In this document: positions 54,625 to 63,600 of the stretch, piece by piece
How the letters are laid out: each line of letters begins with the position of its first letter
How positions within the stretch are numbered: the stretch's first letter is position 1
Assembly (NCBI GenBank): GCA_002077065.1
Contig: NAJO01000009.1
Span: forward strand, 1,116,001-1,180,000
DNA: 64,000 nt
Reading direction: 5' to 3'
DNA from: Cryoendolithus antarcticus
Lineage: Eukaryota; Ascomycota; Dothideomycetes; Cladosporiales; Cladosporiaceae
Notes under the pieces: model-generated
The model's input: the letters and a program-made list of their open reading frames with translations, nothing else
The model's database searches: none
What the model was told of the DNA's origin: nothing
Translations under genes and position numbers: made by a program

Positions 54625-55862
54625 TTAAACAGAAGCCTGACGCAAATAGTCGAACAGCGGATGTCTCCCAAGTTCCGGACAGAAACGAAGCAGCTGCACG
54701 CGGTGAGGCTCGAGTTCGGCGATTACGCCTTCCATCGGACGGAAGTGTGATGCACGATGTGTTTCATCACGCGTAGTACACACCCTGCACGCACTATGTC
54801 CCTTGGACAGCCACTCCCTCTCAGGCTTAGCCATGTACGTTGACCATCCGCGATGTGTTGGAATGAAGCCTGCGATGAAATGATCCTTGAGTGCCGGGTC
54901 CTGCTCGAGCAAGTGTTGTATCAGAATATGTTGTCCGATAGCATTACCACTCAGAAGCCTAGCAGAACATGAAGCCATGGGACACGCAATGGAAGCCGTT
55001 ATGTCGCCTGGAGCTCCGTCATGGGACGTACGAGCGACACAGACTCCATCTGGTAGAGCGACCACGGCGTTTTGGTACTCTTCAAAGGTATGGGTGGCGA
55101 TGTGAGCAAGGTAGCGGTCAAGCTTCATGTCCTTTGCGCACGTCCAGATGGCGCATCGATGCTTTGAAGCTGCATTAAACACGGCAGAATGTCCGTGCAG
55201 CAGCTGTCCCTCCCGACAGTGGCTCAGATGAACATGAAACTCTGCCAGCGATCTCGGAGTCAATTCCTCACATCCTGAGCCGTGACAGCTAAACATCGCC
55301 TCAGGTCGGTAGTGTAGGTTGCGAATATGGTCTGTGAGCTTGTCCTGCCTCACAAATCCGCGTGGTAGATCTCTCCTCAAGCAGCCAAGTGCAGGGCATA
55401 TGTATCGCCTGTCTCGATCATGCATCGAGGACATATGGCGTACGAGATCCGTCCCCCTGCCGAACGTGCAATTACACTGTGACTGTGGACAGTGGACGCG
55501 CTTCGTCGACACTTCGATGCTCGACGACGAGGCCACGGACATGCGTCTAGTGAGCGTGCTCTCGGTAATACCGGTGCCTTTCCCGGACTGCTCAGTCGTA
55601 TCCTGCATCGGCAACGGACCCGTAAATGCAACCAACGCGCAGCTTTCGTCTCTGACTTGCTGGCTCGCCCTGATTCTAGCGTCAGCCTTTTTTTTCCTAG
55701 CTCCACTTACCTTTGCTTCCCGGCATCTGGCTCAGGCATCCCGTTAGGGAACAAGAACGCCTTCTCGCGGTCCAGAACTGATTGCCTTACCCAATCATAT
55801 TCGCCATCTTGGTCCGGCTGCGTTAAGGTGCATTGCGTACACGGCTGGATGCAATCCGACAT
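54625..55862 (-). CDS. C2H2 zinc-finger protein, tandem paralog A
   Basis: Two exons (55862-55711 and 55675-54625) separated by a putative 35-base phase-2 intron; 400 aa. Exon 1 reads MSDCIQPCTQCTLTQPDQDG, then YDWVRQSVLDREKAFLFP. Exon 2 carries two C2H2-type fingers (HCPQSQCNCTFGRGTDLVRH, ICPALGC..HIRNLH), a third Cys/His unit (SCHGSGC), and a further pair (IACPMASCSARLLSGNAIGQ). It ends with a conserved block (LLEQDPALKDHFIAGF, RASHFRPMEGVIAELEPHRV, FDYLRQ). The downstream neighbour encodes a protein of the same layout. Likely a nuclear DNA-binding protein of a lineage-specific family; targets unknown. Without splicing, exon 1 meets a stop immediately after the donor. Confidence 0.65.
55676..55710 (-). 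other. Putative 35-base intron in zinc-finger paralog A
   Basis: Read on the minus strand it runs GTAAGT, GGAGCTAGG, a run of eight A, then GGCTGACGCTAG. It has a full donor, a CTGAC branch sequence and a TAG acceptor in only 35 bases. It joins two segments each similar to the paralog. Confidence 0.55.
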
Positions 55863-56050
55863 CGTCGATTGGTCGCAGCTTGCAGCGGCAAAGAAGGCAA
55901 CCTGGAATGCGAGGTTGGCTTGGCTGGTTTGGTGACGTTGCGAGCGTTGTACGTCGAGCTAGCGGTCGTCGGTATTGTGTGAGAGGCTGCGAAAAGCTAT
56001 GAGAGACTGGGAGTGGGAGGGAGATTGGCTATATGCTGGAGCGCCGTCGT

Positions 56051-56080
56051 CTGAGGTCGTCTGAGGTCGTCTGAGGTCGT
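56051..56080. repeat. Three perfect copies of a 10-base direct repeat
   Basis: CTGAGGTCGT occurs three times head to tail, preceded by half a copy (GTCGT). It lies about 190 bases upstream of the start of zinc-finger paralog A, so it may be a promoter repeat or a chance minisatellite. Confidence 0.85.
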
Positions 56081-56484
56081 GTGTCCAAGCTTCGCGCCCC
56101 ACTTTCACGGAGGGCATTCCCCTTGTTCGCTGAGATGAGTGCCGCTTGCGACACATTGGAATCGCATACCGTACTATATGCGCACCGTTGATACAACTCC
56201 ACCGTCAGTCGACTGGGGTCTCAAGTGTCACGTCTTTGATGTTTATGGACGTGACAGTTAGAGAGGCCTACCTTGTGGACAGATACTCTGCTACCTGATA
56301 AGTGAGAAGAAGACAAAAAGAGAAACTTGATCTGTGATTCGCGCCTATCGACGAGGCTGATCCTCATTAGACTTCTACGGGGCTACCAATTTTTGGGGTA
56401 GTTATTGAGTTCATATAGGGATGTTGACGAGATCAGGAATATCGTTGGACCCCGTGGACGTGTTCTACAATCCGAGGCTGCTGC

Positions 56485-57766
56485 TTAGTCTCGGAGATAG
56501 TCGTAAATCTGATGCACCGCCAGATCCGGACAAAGATGAAGCAGCAGCACGCGATACGGCTCCAACCCAGCAATCACGTCTTGCAACGGTCGGAAGAAAG
56601 ACTGAAAATGCCGCCAGTCCTCCAGGCCGCACTTCCGGCAGACACCGCTGGACAGCGTCCCCCCGTTGGGGTGGCGCATGTGCGGTTTACGCCAGCTCAA
56701 GTTGTCGACAAAGCCCGTTAGGAAGTGCTCCTTGATTGCTGGGTCTTGTTGGAGGAGGTGCTCGCTGAGTATGTGCTTTGCGAAGGTCTTCTCGCACTCG
56801 GGCCGGGCCTGGCAAGAGCCCAACGGACACTTGGCTGGAATGAGAGTGTACGGCTGAGCGTCTGCATCAGTCCCAGGTGGCGTGAGAAAATCGGCTGCTA
56901 TGAATTCGATCCCCTCTGATGCCAACTGCTCGCTAGCAGCCTGTAGCTCGTCGAGAGAGTGAGTCTTCAGGTGATCAACATACTCGTGGCCAAACTTCGA
57001 TACACTGCATGACCAGATACGACAGCGACGCCATAGACGTGCATTGTGTATAGCGACCGCTATGCTGATGTCTGAGGTTTCATGACGTGAGCGCCGAAGC
57101 CATCGAGGGTGTTGCCCGCTGGGAAGCTTGACCTGGGCGCCATCGATGATGTCGAGGTGGACGGCCAGTTCGGGAAGCGAGAGGTTGTCTTGACTTTGAC
57201 AGTCGCGACCGAAACATCGGAAACTTGCTCCCGGCTGGTGGTGTACGGTGCGGATGTGCGCTGCTAGCTTATCGCCTCGAGTGAAGGTTGGTGCAGCGTG
57301 TTTCTTGAAGCAGCCGATTGCAGGGCACGCGAATCGCTTGGCTCTTTCATGAAATGACACTTTGTGGCGTGAGAGATCGGACTTCCTGCTGAACGAGCGA
57401 TCGCACTTGAACTCGGTGCAGAGGAATCGAGTCCCTGCTTGACCCGGTGGCGAGGCTAACGGAGACACAGGTCCGGAACGTTCACTCTCGCTGGAGCATG
57501 CCACAGCCTCAGCACCTTGACTGAGTTGACCATCTGATTTGGAGCCTGAGGCATGAACCTCCTCCATAATTAGATTGAGCGCCCTGCGACTAGCGTCAGT
57601 CTTTTTTTTATTACCCCACGCACCTTTCTTCTCTCTGCGCCGTCTCCGGAAGCGCCTCAGGAACCATAAGGCCCATCTCCCGCGCCAGCACAAGCCGGCC
57701 TACCCAGTCATCTCTCTCAAGATGCATTAACGTATGCTGCGTACCGCTGGGGGCGTGTGCTGACAT
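56485..57766 (-). CDS. C2H2 zinc-finger protein, tandem paralog B
   Basis: Two exons (57766-57624 and 57589-56485) with a putative 34-base phase-2 intron; 415 aa. Exon 1 (MSAHAPSGTQHTLMHLERDD, WVGRLVLAREMGLMVPEA) matches paralog A at the WV.R.VL.RE core. Exon 2 holds two fingers (LCTEFKCDRSFSRKSDLSRH, ACPAIGC..KLAAHIRTVHH), SFRCFGRDC, RCRIWSC, and KCPLGSC..FAKHILSEH. It closes with the shared block LLQQDPAIKEHFLTGF, SFFRPLQDVIAGLEPYRVLL, and IYDYLRD. The same gene order of modules in both copies indicates tandem duplication, with divergence now large. Function unknown. Upstream in-frame extension is possible to 57922, but the ATG at 57766 aligns with paralog A. Confidence 0.65.
57590..57623 (-). 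other. Putative 34-base intron in zinc-finger paralog B
   Basis: Minus strand: GTGCGT, GGGGTAATA, an A-run, then GACTGACGCTAG. Same position, phase and 3' end (CTGACGCTAG) as the paralog's intron, one base shorter. Confidence 0.55.
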
Positions 57767-58377
57767 TGGTGATTGGCCACAGTGCGCAGCCGCTTGAGCG
57801 GGGATCAAGACAGCCTGCATATCGGGGGCGGATCGGCCGATGGGAGGGCGTCGGCGGCGCGGTCGGGTGCTTGATCCGGTGATGTGGGAGTCGTGCTTTG
57901 CGTGTGATATACTGCAAAACATTGCGGTCTTCTGGGTGTGGGTTGTCAGGCTACTATATGCTCGAGTCCTCCGGTGAAGTCATCTGTGTATAAGCTTCGA
58001 TAGACCCACTGTTCTGAGGTGAAGGTGAGGCAGTCACTGCAGCATGCCATCGTTGTCACATTGTGGCACGATAAGACGACCAGTGCACGAGAACTCTGCT
58101 GAACACGACGACGAGTAGGCGTAAGACCGGTCGGATCTGCGGCCTATCTGGAACGGTTTTGCTCGATCTAGGGTAGCTCAGTAAGCATGCTCTCCAAGAT
58201 ATCGTCTTAGGTTTGTTGGCGATGCTTTGCGCTTTTAGAGACGAGTACACCATGACATGGCTGTGGCGGAGGCCTAAAGTGCAAAGTTTACTCTGACTAT
58301 CGGAGATGGAAATTACCCGGCCCGCAGCCCTAGCCAAAAACATGGCGATCCAACGATGTCAGCAAGCATCTGTTCGG
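57767..58377. other. Intergenic region between paralog B and cdt2
   Basis: About 610 bases: promoter of paralog B and cdt2 3' UTR. No gene seen. Confidence 0.45.
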
Positions 58378-60432
58378 TCAGCCATCGTCCTCGTCCCACT
58401 CAGCATCGACATCAGCCCAACCCATGCCCCATCGCTCTCCTCCGCCCTCACCACAAGATCGCAAGTATCGTGCCTGCTCCCTGGTTTCGCGCCAGCAGCG
58501 CGTGGTGAAGTCGTCGCTCACTGACACCAGGTGGCCTTCGGAGGTGAAAGTGAGTGAAGTAACTTCTTTGCTGTGGCCACGCACGAGTGCAGTGCCGTGC
58601 TCATGTACAGGTGGGCCTGTTGCAGCACTCGAAAGCCGCGACGACCGTCGTGGCAGGGTGGGAAGCTCTGCCTCATCCTCTTCGGCGTCCTCCACTTTAC
58701 GATGTCGGTTACCTCGTTGAGGCAGATGTCGTTTATCTGTAGGGAAGAGTATTGGCTGGCCATCGGTACTACCCACAGCTAGAAGCTCTGACTTGTCGCC
58801 TTGTGCCGGCCTGATCGATGCGCGCACGTAGAACGTTCCTACACGAAGAGATGGATGTCTCAAGCCGTAGAGCGGCGCAGCGCCCATACGACCTTCTCGC
58901 GCTGCTCGTCGTCCAGTAGGCTTGGTGGACATCTCAGGTGCACAGCCAGACACGAGATGATTGGTAGCATATGCATAGACGACTGAGTCTCGGCAGACAG
59001 CGTACACCCTGGCACCATCACCAGATAGTGCTAACGCGCTGATGCCAAAGTGACGGCCATGATTCTCAGGAACAGGCGTGCTGGACACAGGTATCGCGTT
59101 CCCACGACGGCCGGCATTGCGCAGATCCCACAGCTTGAGGCTCGCATTTGCCTCACTTGCAGTGACGAGCATGTGGCCACGACCAGCATTGAGATGCTGA
59201 AAGGCCGTGACAGAGCCACGATAGCCGTCATCTGCTCCAGCCCTGGAGTTCGCATCCAGACCCACACGATTTCGGTGAGCGGCCCCGATCTGTATCGAGT
59301 ACTTGGAGTAGAGTGTCTGCGCATCTGACTTGTCAGAGTCTGCCGGCTTCAATATTTGCGTCGCCGTCTTGGTTGAGCATCGTAGGTCCCAAACCTGCAC
59401 GCTGCCATCTCGACTGCTCGTTGTGAGCATCTTGTCGTCTCCCGGGTGAAAGCGAATCTGCTTGAGACTGCCAGTGTGTCCAGTGAGGTTGTACATTGGC
59501 CTCTGAGTATGCATGTCGAACACTCTCGCTGTCTGATCGCCAGATGCTGTGGCGAAGGTGTAGTCGTCCGAGCTGAACGCCACGTCCATGACAGCATTTC
59601 GATGCGCCTTGAAGTTGACATGGGGCTTCCTGAAGTCGGCACCATTTGCTGTGTCAATGAGATCAACACTGCCATCTTCGTCTCCGATAGCTACCAAGCT
59701 GTTCGTGTTGCAACTCGTCGTGCAGAAGGGCAATGCTTGAGCATGGTAAGGATGCAGATCAGCTGGTGTTGTCACGAAATCGGCTGTCTCTGATCGCCAA
59801 TCCACTCCATGGTCTGTCCCTCGCCAGCCTCGTGCAGTTGATGCATATCCACCGAAACTCCTCTCGAGGATCCTTCGAGCTTTGCCATCATGTCGAAGTG
59901 TTCGGATTGGTAATGGGAACGGTCGCAGCGCCTCCAGCCTATCAGGTAAGTCATCCTCGTCTTCCTCGACGACCTCTGATCCCGCTTGGTCGACACAAAA
60001 ATCGATGTCGCCTGCTGCTGGGTGTGACCTCCGAAGCGGAGATGATACCGGCGGCGAGCTGCATATGTCAAAGGATTGCTTCCTGCGCTTCGTCGGGCGC
60101 GAGGATAGGTTATCGTCTACTTCGTCACCCAAAACACCCTCCGTTTGCGTCGCGTGCCGGGCATTGATGGCATTGCGTGTGATATCTCTTAGCTGCCTTC
60201 CAGCTCTGCTTGGCCTTCCTCGAGTGCCTGATGTCACATTTCGAGGCGTGAAGAACTTGGTGAACCTCTTAGGCGTGACTGTGGGTGGCTTTCGAAGCTT
60301 CGTACTGGCAGAGACCAGTGAAGCATTCTCGCCACGGTACTTCAGTGGTGAAGATGCCAGGTCCTCGAGGTTGAGTAGGTCAATATCGCCACCTATGCTT
60401 GCTTGTGGTGACGAGAACGGCAGGCTCGCCAT
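58378..60432 (-). CDS. cdt2: Cdt2-like WD40 protein (CRL4 ubiquitin ligase substrate receptor)
   Basis: A 684-aa intronless WD40-repeat protein. The N-terminal 190 residues are basic, Ser/Pro-rich and carry PKRFTKFFTPR (about 54-64), a weak PCNA-interaction-like motif flanked by TP sites. WD repeats follow from about 225, with clear units AHRNAVMDVAFSSDDYTFAT, GHTGSLKQIRFHPGDDKML, SSRDGSVQVWDLR, and SLKLWDLRNAGRRG. A last repeat near the end reads GHSKEVTSLTFTSEGHLVSV. Cdt2 brings PCNA-bound Cdt1 and Spd1 to the Cul4-Ddb1 ligase in S phase and after DNA damage. The DDB1-binding WDxR pattern is seen as VWDLR and LWDLR. It shares a promoter with RRP5 on the other strand. Confidence 0.78.
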   Translation of the reverse strand: MASLPFSSPQASIGGDIDLLNLEDLASSPLKYRGENASLVSASTKLRKPPTVTPKRFTKFFTPRNVTSGTRGRPSRAGRQLRDITRNAINARHATQTEGVLGDEVDDNLSSRPTKRRKQSFDICSSPPVSSPLRRSHPAAGDIDFCVDQAGSEVVEEDEDDLPDRLEALRPFPLPIRTLRHDGKARRILERSFGGYASTARGWRGTDHGVDWRSETADFVTTPADLHPYHAQALPFCTTSCNTNSLVAIGDEDGSVDLIDTANGADFRKPHVNFKAHRNAVMDVAFSSDDYTFATASGDQTARVFDMHTQRPMYNLTGHTGSLKQIRFHPGDDKMLTTSSRDGSVQVWDLRCSTKTATQILKPADSDKSDAQTLYSKYSIQIGAAHRNRVGLDANSRAGADDGYRGSVTAFQHLNAGRGHMLVTASEANASLKLWDLRNAGRRGNAIPVSSTPVPENHGRHFGISALALSGDGARVYAVCRDSVVYAYATNHLVSGCAPEMSTKPTGRRAAREGRMGAAPLYGLRHPSLRVGTFYVRASIRPAQGDKSELLAVGSTDGQPILFPTDKRHLPQRGNRHRKVEDAEEDEAELPTLPRRSSRLSSAATGPPVHEHGTALVRGHSKEVTSLTFTSEGHLVSVSDDFTTRCWRETREQARYLRSCGEGGGERWGMGWADVDAEWDEDDG

Positions 60433-60681
60433 AGTGAATGATTCCGAGACTTCAGATCATTGCTTCTCCATGACCGTCTAGACTATGCGGCGAGATCACG
60501 TAAGATAGGCGTACTTCGACCACTTTATTCAGTCGCGTCCAGGACGCGTCCAAAATTCGGTCTATCTTGCCCCCGAATGCCGACGGGCGGAATGCATCCG
60601 CGAAATTTTGTGGTAGCTTCAAAGAAGTTTAGAGATGCAGGTGGGAGATACCATCGAGTATATCAAACTACATTGCTCATC
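60433..60681. promoter_or_regulatory. Bidirectional cdt2/RRP5 promoter with MCB element
   Basis: The 249 bases between the two start codons include ACGCGT (60544-60549), the MluI cell-cycle box bound by MBF-type factors (Mbp1/Res1-like). A half-matching TCGCGT lies ten bases upstream (60533-60538), and the repeated core CGCGTCCA joins the two. In fission yeast, cdt2 is a known MBF target. Function here is inferred from the site and the gene. Confidence 0.6.
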
Positions 60682-63600
60682 ATGTCGTCCACAAAGCGCA
60701 AGGCCATCACTGATGATCGGCCGCAGAAGCGAGTGAAGGCAGCGAAGCCTGAGGCCGAGTCGAGACCTGCAAAAAGTGGCGCAAAGCCGGCAAAAGAGAA
60801 CAGGCCGCCCAAGCCAGAACCGAATGAGCGACGAGGACCCGTGAAGTCGGTGCTGCAGCAGGAGGAACGCAGCTTTCCTCGAGGAGGCGCCAGTGTCTTG
60901 ACTCCCATTGAGACGAAGCAGATCCAGGCTCAAGCTGAGAAGGATGTTCTCTTCGAGCAACAGACTGGGGAGAAGCCAGTGCGGGACGAGGATGACGACT
61001 TGTTCGATGATGTGGCAGAGGCACCGGTCAAGCAGAAGCGGCAGGCCCGCAAGGAAGATGACGGGGAGAAGAAGGTGGCAGCCACCAGGATCCAAGGACT
61101 GAGCTACAAGACTCTCGTGCCTGGTAGTATCGTCCTGGGCAGAGTGACAGGTGTCACGGGCAAGGACGTGGCTGTTGCATTGGCCAACAACTTGACTGGC
61201 TACGTTCCGATCACTGCAGTGTCAGAACGGCTGAACAGGCGGATCTCTGATCTACTCGCGGAAGACGTGCAGGAGGATGATGACGACGACGACACTGACG
61301 TTGACCTGAAGAAGCTGTTCTTTGAGGGTCAGTGGCTACGCGCCAAGGTCACGTCCACTGGACACGACAGTACAGATCAGAAGGCCAAGCGCCACATCGA
61401 GCTCTCAGTCGATCCGGTGCAAGTCAATGGTGGACTAGAGGCAGACAGTGTTGTCACTCACAGCATGCTCCAAGCGAGTGTGCGCAGTGTTGAGGACCAC
61501 GGTGTCATCATGGACTTGGGCCTTGCAACAGATGGCGTACGAGGTTTCATCAGCAAGAAAGAGTTGGGTGCTGCGTACAAGCTCGAGGAGCTGGAAGAGG
61601 GCCAAGTCATGATGTGTCTCGTCACTGGCAAAGGTAGTGACGGCAAGGTACTCAAGCTTTCACCAGATGCTGCACGATTCTCCGCCCACATAGGCAACAA
61701 GCAAGCTCCTGTTGTCACTGAGGCACCGATCGTAGATGCTTATCTGCCGGGTACGGCTGTCGAAGTCCTTGTCACGGAGTGCAGCCACGGTGGCGTCGTG
61801 GGCAAGCTGATGGGCATGGTCAATGTTACCGCCGATCTGGTGCACTCTGGTGTCGGCGAGGACGAAGATCTCTCCGTCAAGTACAAGATCAGCTCGAAGA
61901 TCAAAGCACGTATCATCTGGTCATTGCCTGGTGATGACGGTGCACGAAAGCTCGGCGTCTCACTCCTCGAGATATTGACGACTCTACCACCACCACCTGA
62001 TAGGCTGCCTGAGAATGCAAACCCAAAGTTGAAGGCGCTCGCGACATCTGCATCGCAGAAGTTCCCAAACTCAGCTACTATCGAGGATGCGAAAGTCACG
62101 CAGGTCATACAAGATCGCGGCATACATCTAGCACTGCCGTCCTTGACTGGGCAGTCGGGTGCCACTGCATTCGCGCACATTTCGCAAGTGTCAGATGCGC
62201 GTGTAGAGAGCTTATCATCTACTACAGGCTCCTTCAAGGTTGGCTCAAGCCACAAAGTACGTGTACTGAGCTTCAACCCGATCGATGGTCTGTACTACGT
62301 CAGTCTGAAGCAGAGCATTCTGGATCAGGCATACTTGCGACTCGAAGATGTTGCGGTTGGCGAGGTTGTACAGGGTAAGGTCGACAGGCTGCTTCTTGGT
62401 GGCTCGAAAGGCATCACTGGTGTTCTGGTCAAGCTTAGCGACAGCATCACTGGGCTCGTCCCGGAAATGCATCTGTCAGATGCGAGACTCGAGCATCCCG
62501 AGCGCAAATTCCGAGATGGCTTTCCAATCACTGTGCGCGTTCTGTCAATCGATCTCGATAGACGACAGATTCGCCTGACAGCGAAGAAGTCGCTTGTGAG
62601 TGATACTGAGTCAGCTATCTGGAGTAATTACGAGTCACTACAACCAGAAATGGAGTCCAAGGGCACAATAGTCAATCTGCTCGACAAGGGCGCAGTTGTG
62701 CAGTTCTTTGGCGATGTGCGCGCCTGGCTGCCAGTGTCTGAAATGAGTGAGGCGTATGTTGAGCGGCCAGACCGACACTTTCGCATCGGGCAGACTGTCA
62801 CTGCACGCGTTGTCTTGGTCAGCTCAGAGACGAAGGAGATGAAGGTCAGTTGCAAAACTGGTGGAGACATCGACGACGAGCAACAGGATGCCTGGGAGGC
62901 TGTGCAGGGTGGTCAGATTGTATCTGCCACGGTCACGGAGAAGACACTCGACAGCGTACTTGTCGATCTCGAGAATGGTCTCAAGGGTATCGTACGCGCA
63001 GCACATCTTCTGGATGGCTCGGCTGCGAAGGCGGAAAGCGCGCTGAAGCGGATTCGAGTCGGACAGAAGCTTACAGACTTGCTTGTGCTCAACAAGTTTG
63101 CACGCAGCAGGCAAGTCATGTTGACCAATAAGCCTGGCTTGGTCGAAGACGCGAAGAAGGGCGCACTTATCAGGTCCTTCAAAGATGTGAAGAAAGGCAA
63201 CAAGGTGCATGGCTTCGTGCGAAGCGTCACGCCCGAAGGCGTGTATGTCGAGTTTGCGAATGGCACAGTCGGCTTAGTGCTCAAGACGCACCTTGCCCCG
63301 GAAATGCTTGGGCAGGCTGCATTCGGGCTCAGGAAGGATCAGAGCGTCACGCCTTGGGTGTTGAATGTTGATGCAGTTAAGGAGCGGTTTCTGCTCAGCT
63401 TAAGAGAGCAGAATGTTGACACTCCGGCAGCAGCACCCGCCGCAAGTCAGTCTGCCGCCGATGCACCAGAGCTTGTCAACCCGGTAGATCCAGCGTTGAC
63501 GACCACCGCTGATCTCAGCTTGCATACGGTTACGAAAGCGCGCGTAGCGTCTGTCAAGGGCACTCAAATCAACGTGAGGCTAGCCGATAATGCACACGGC

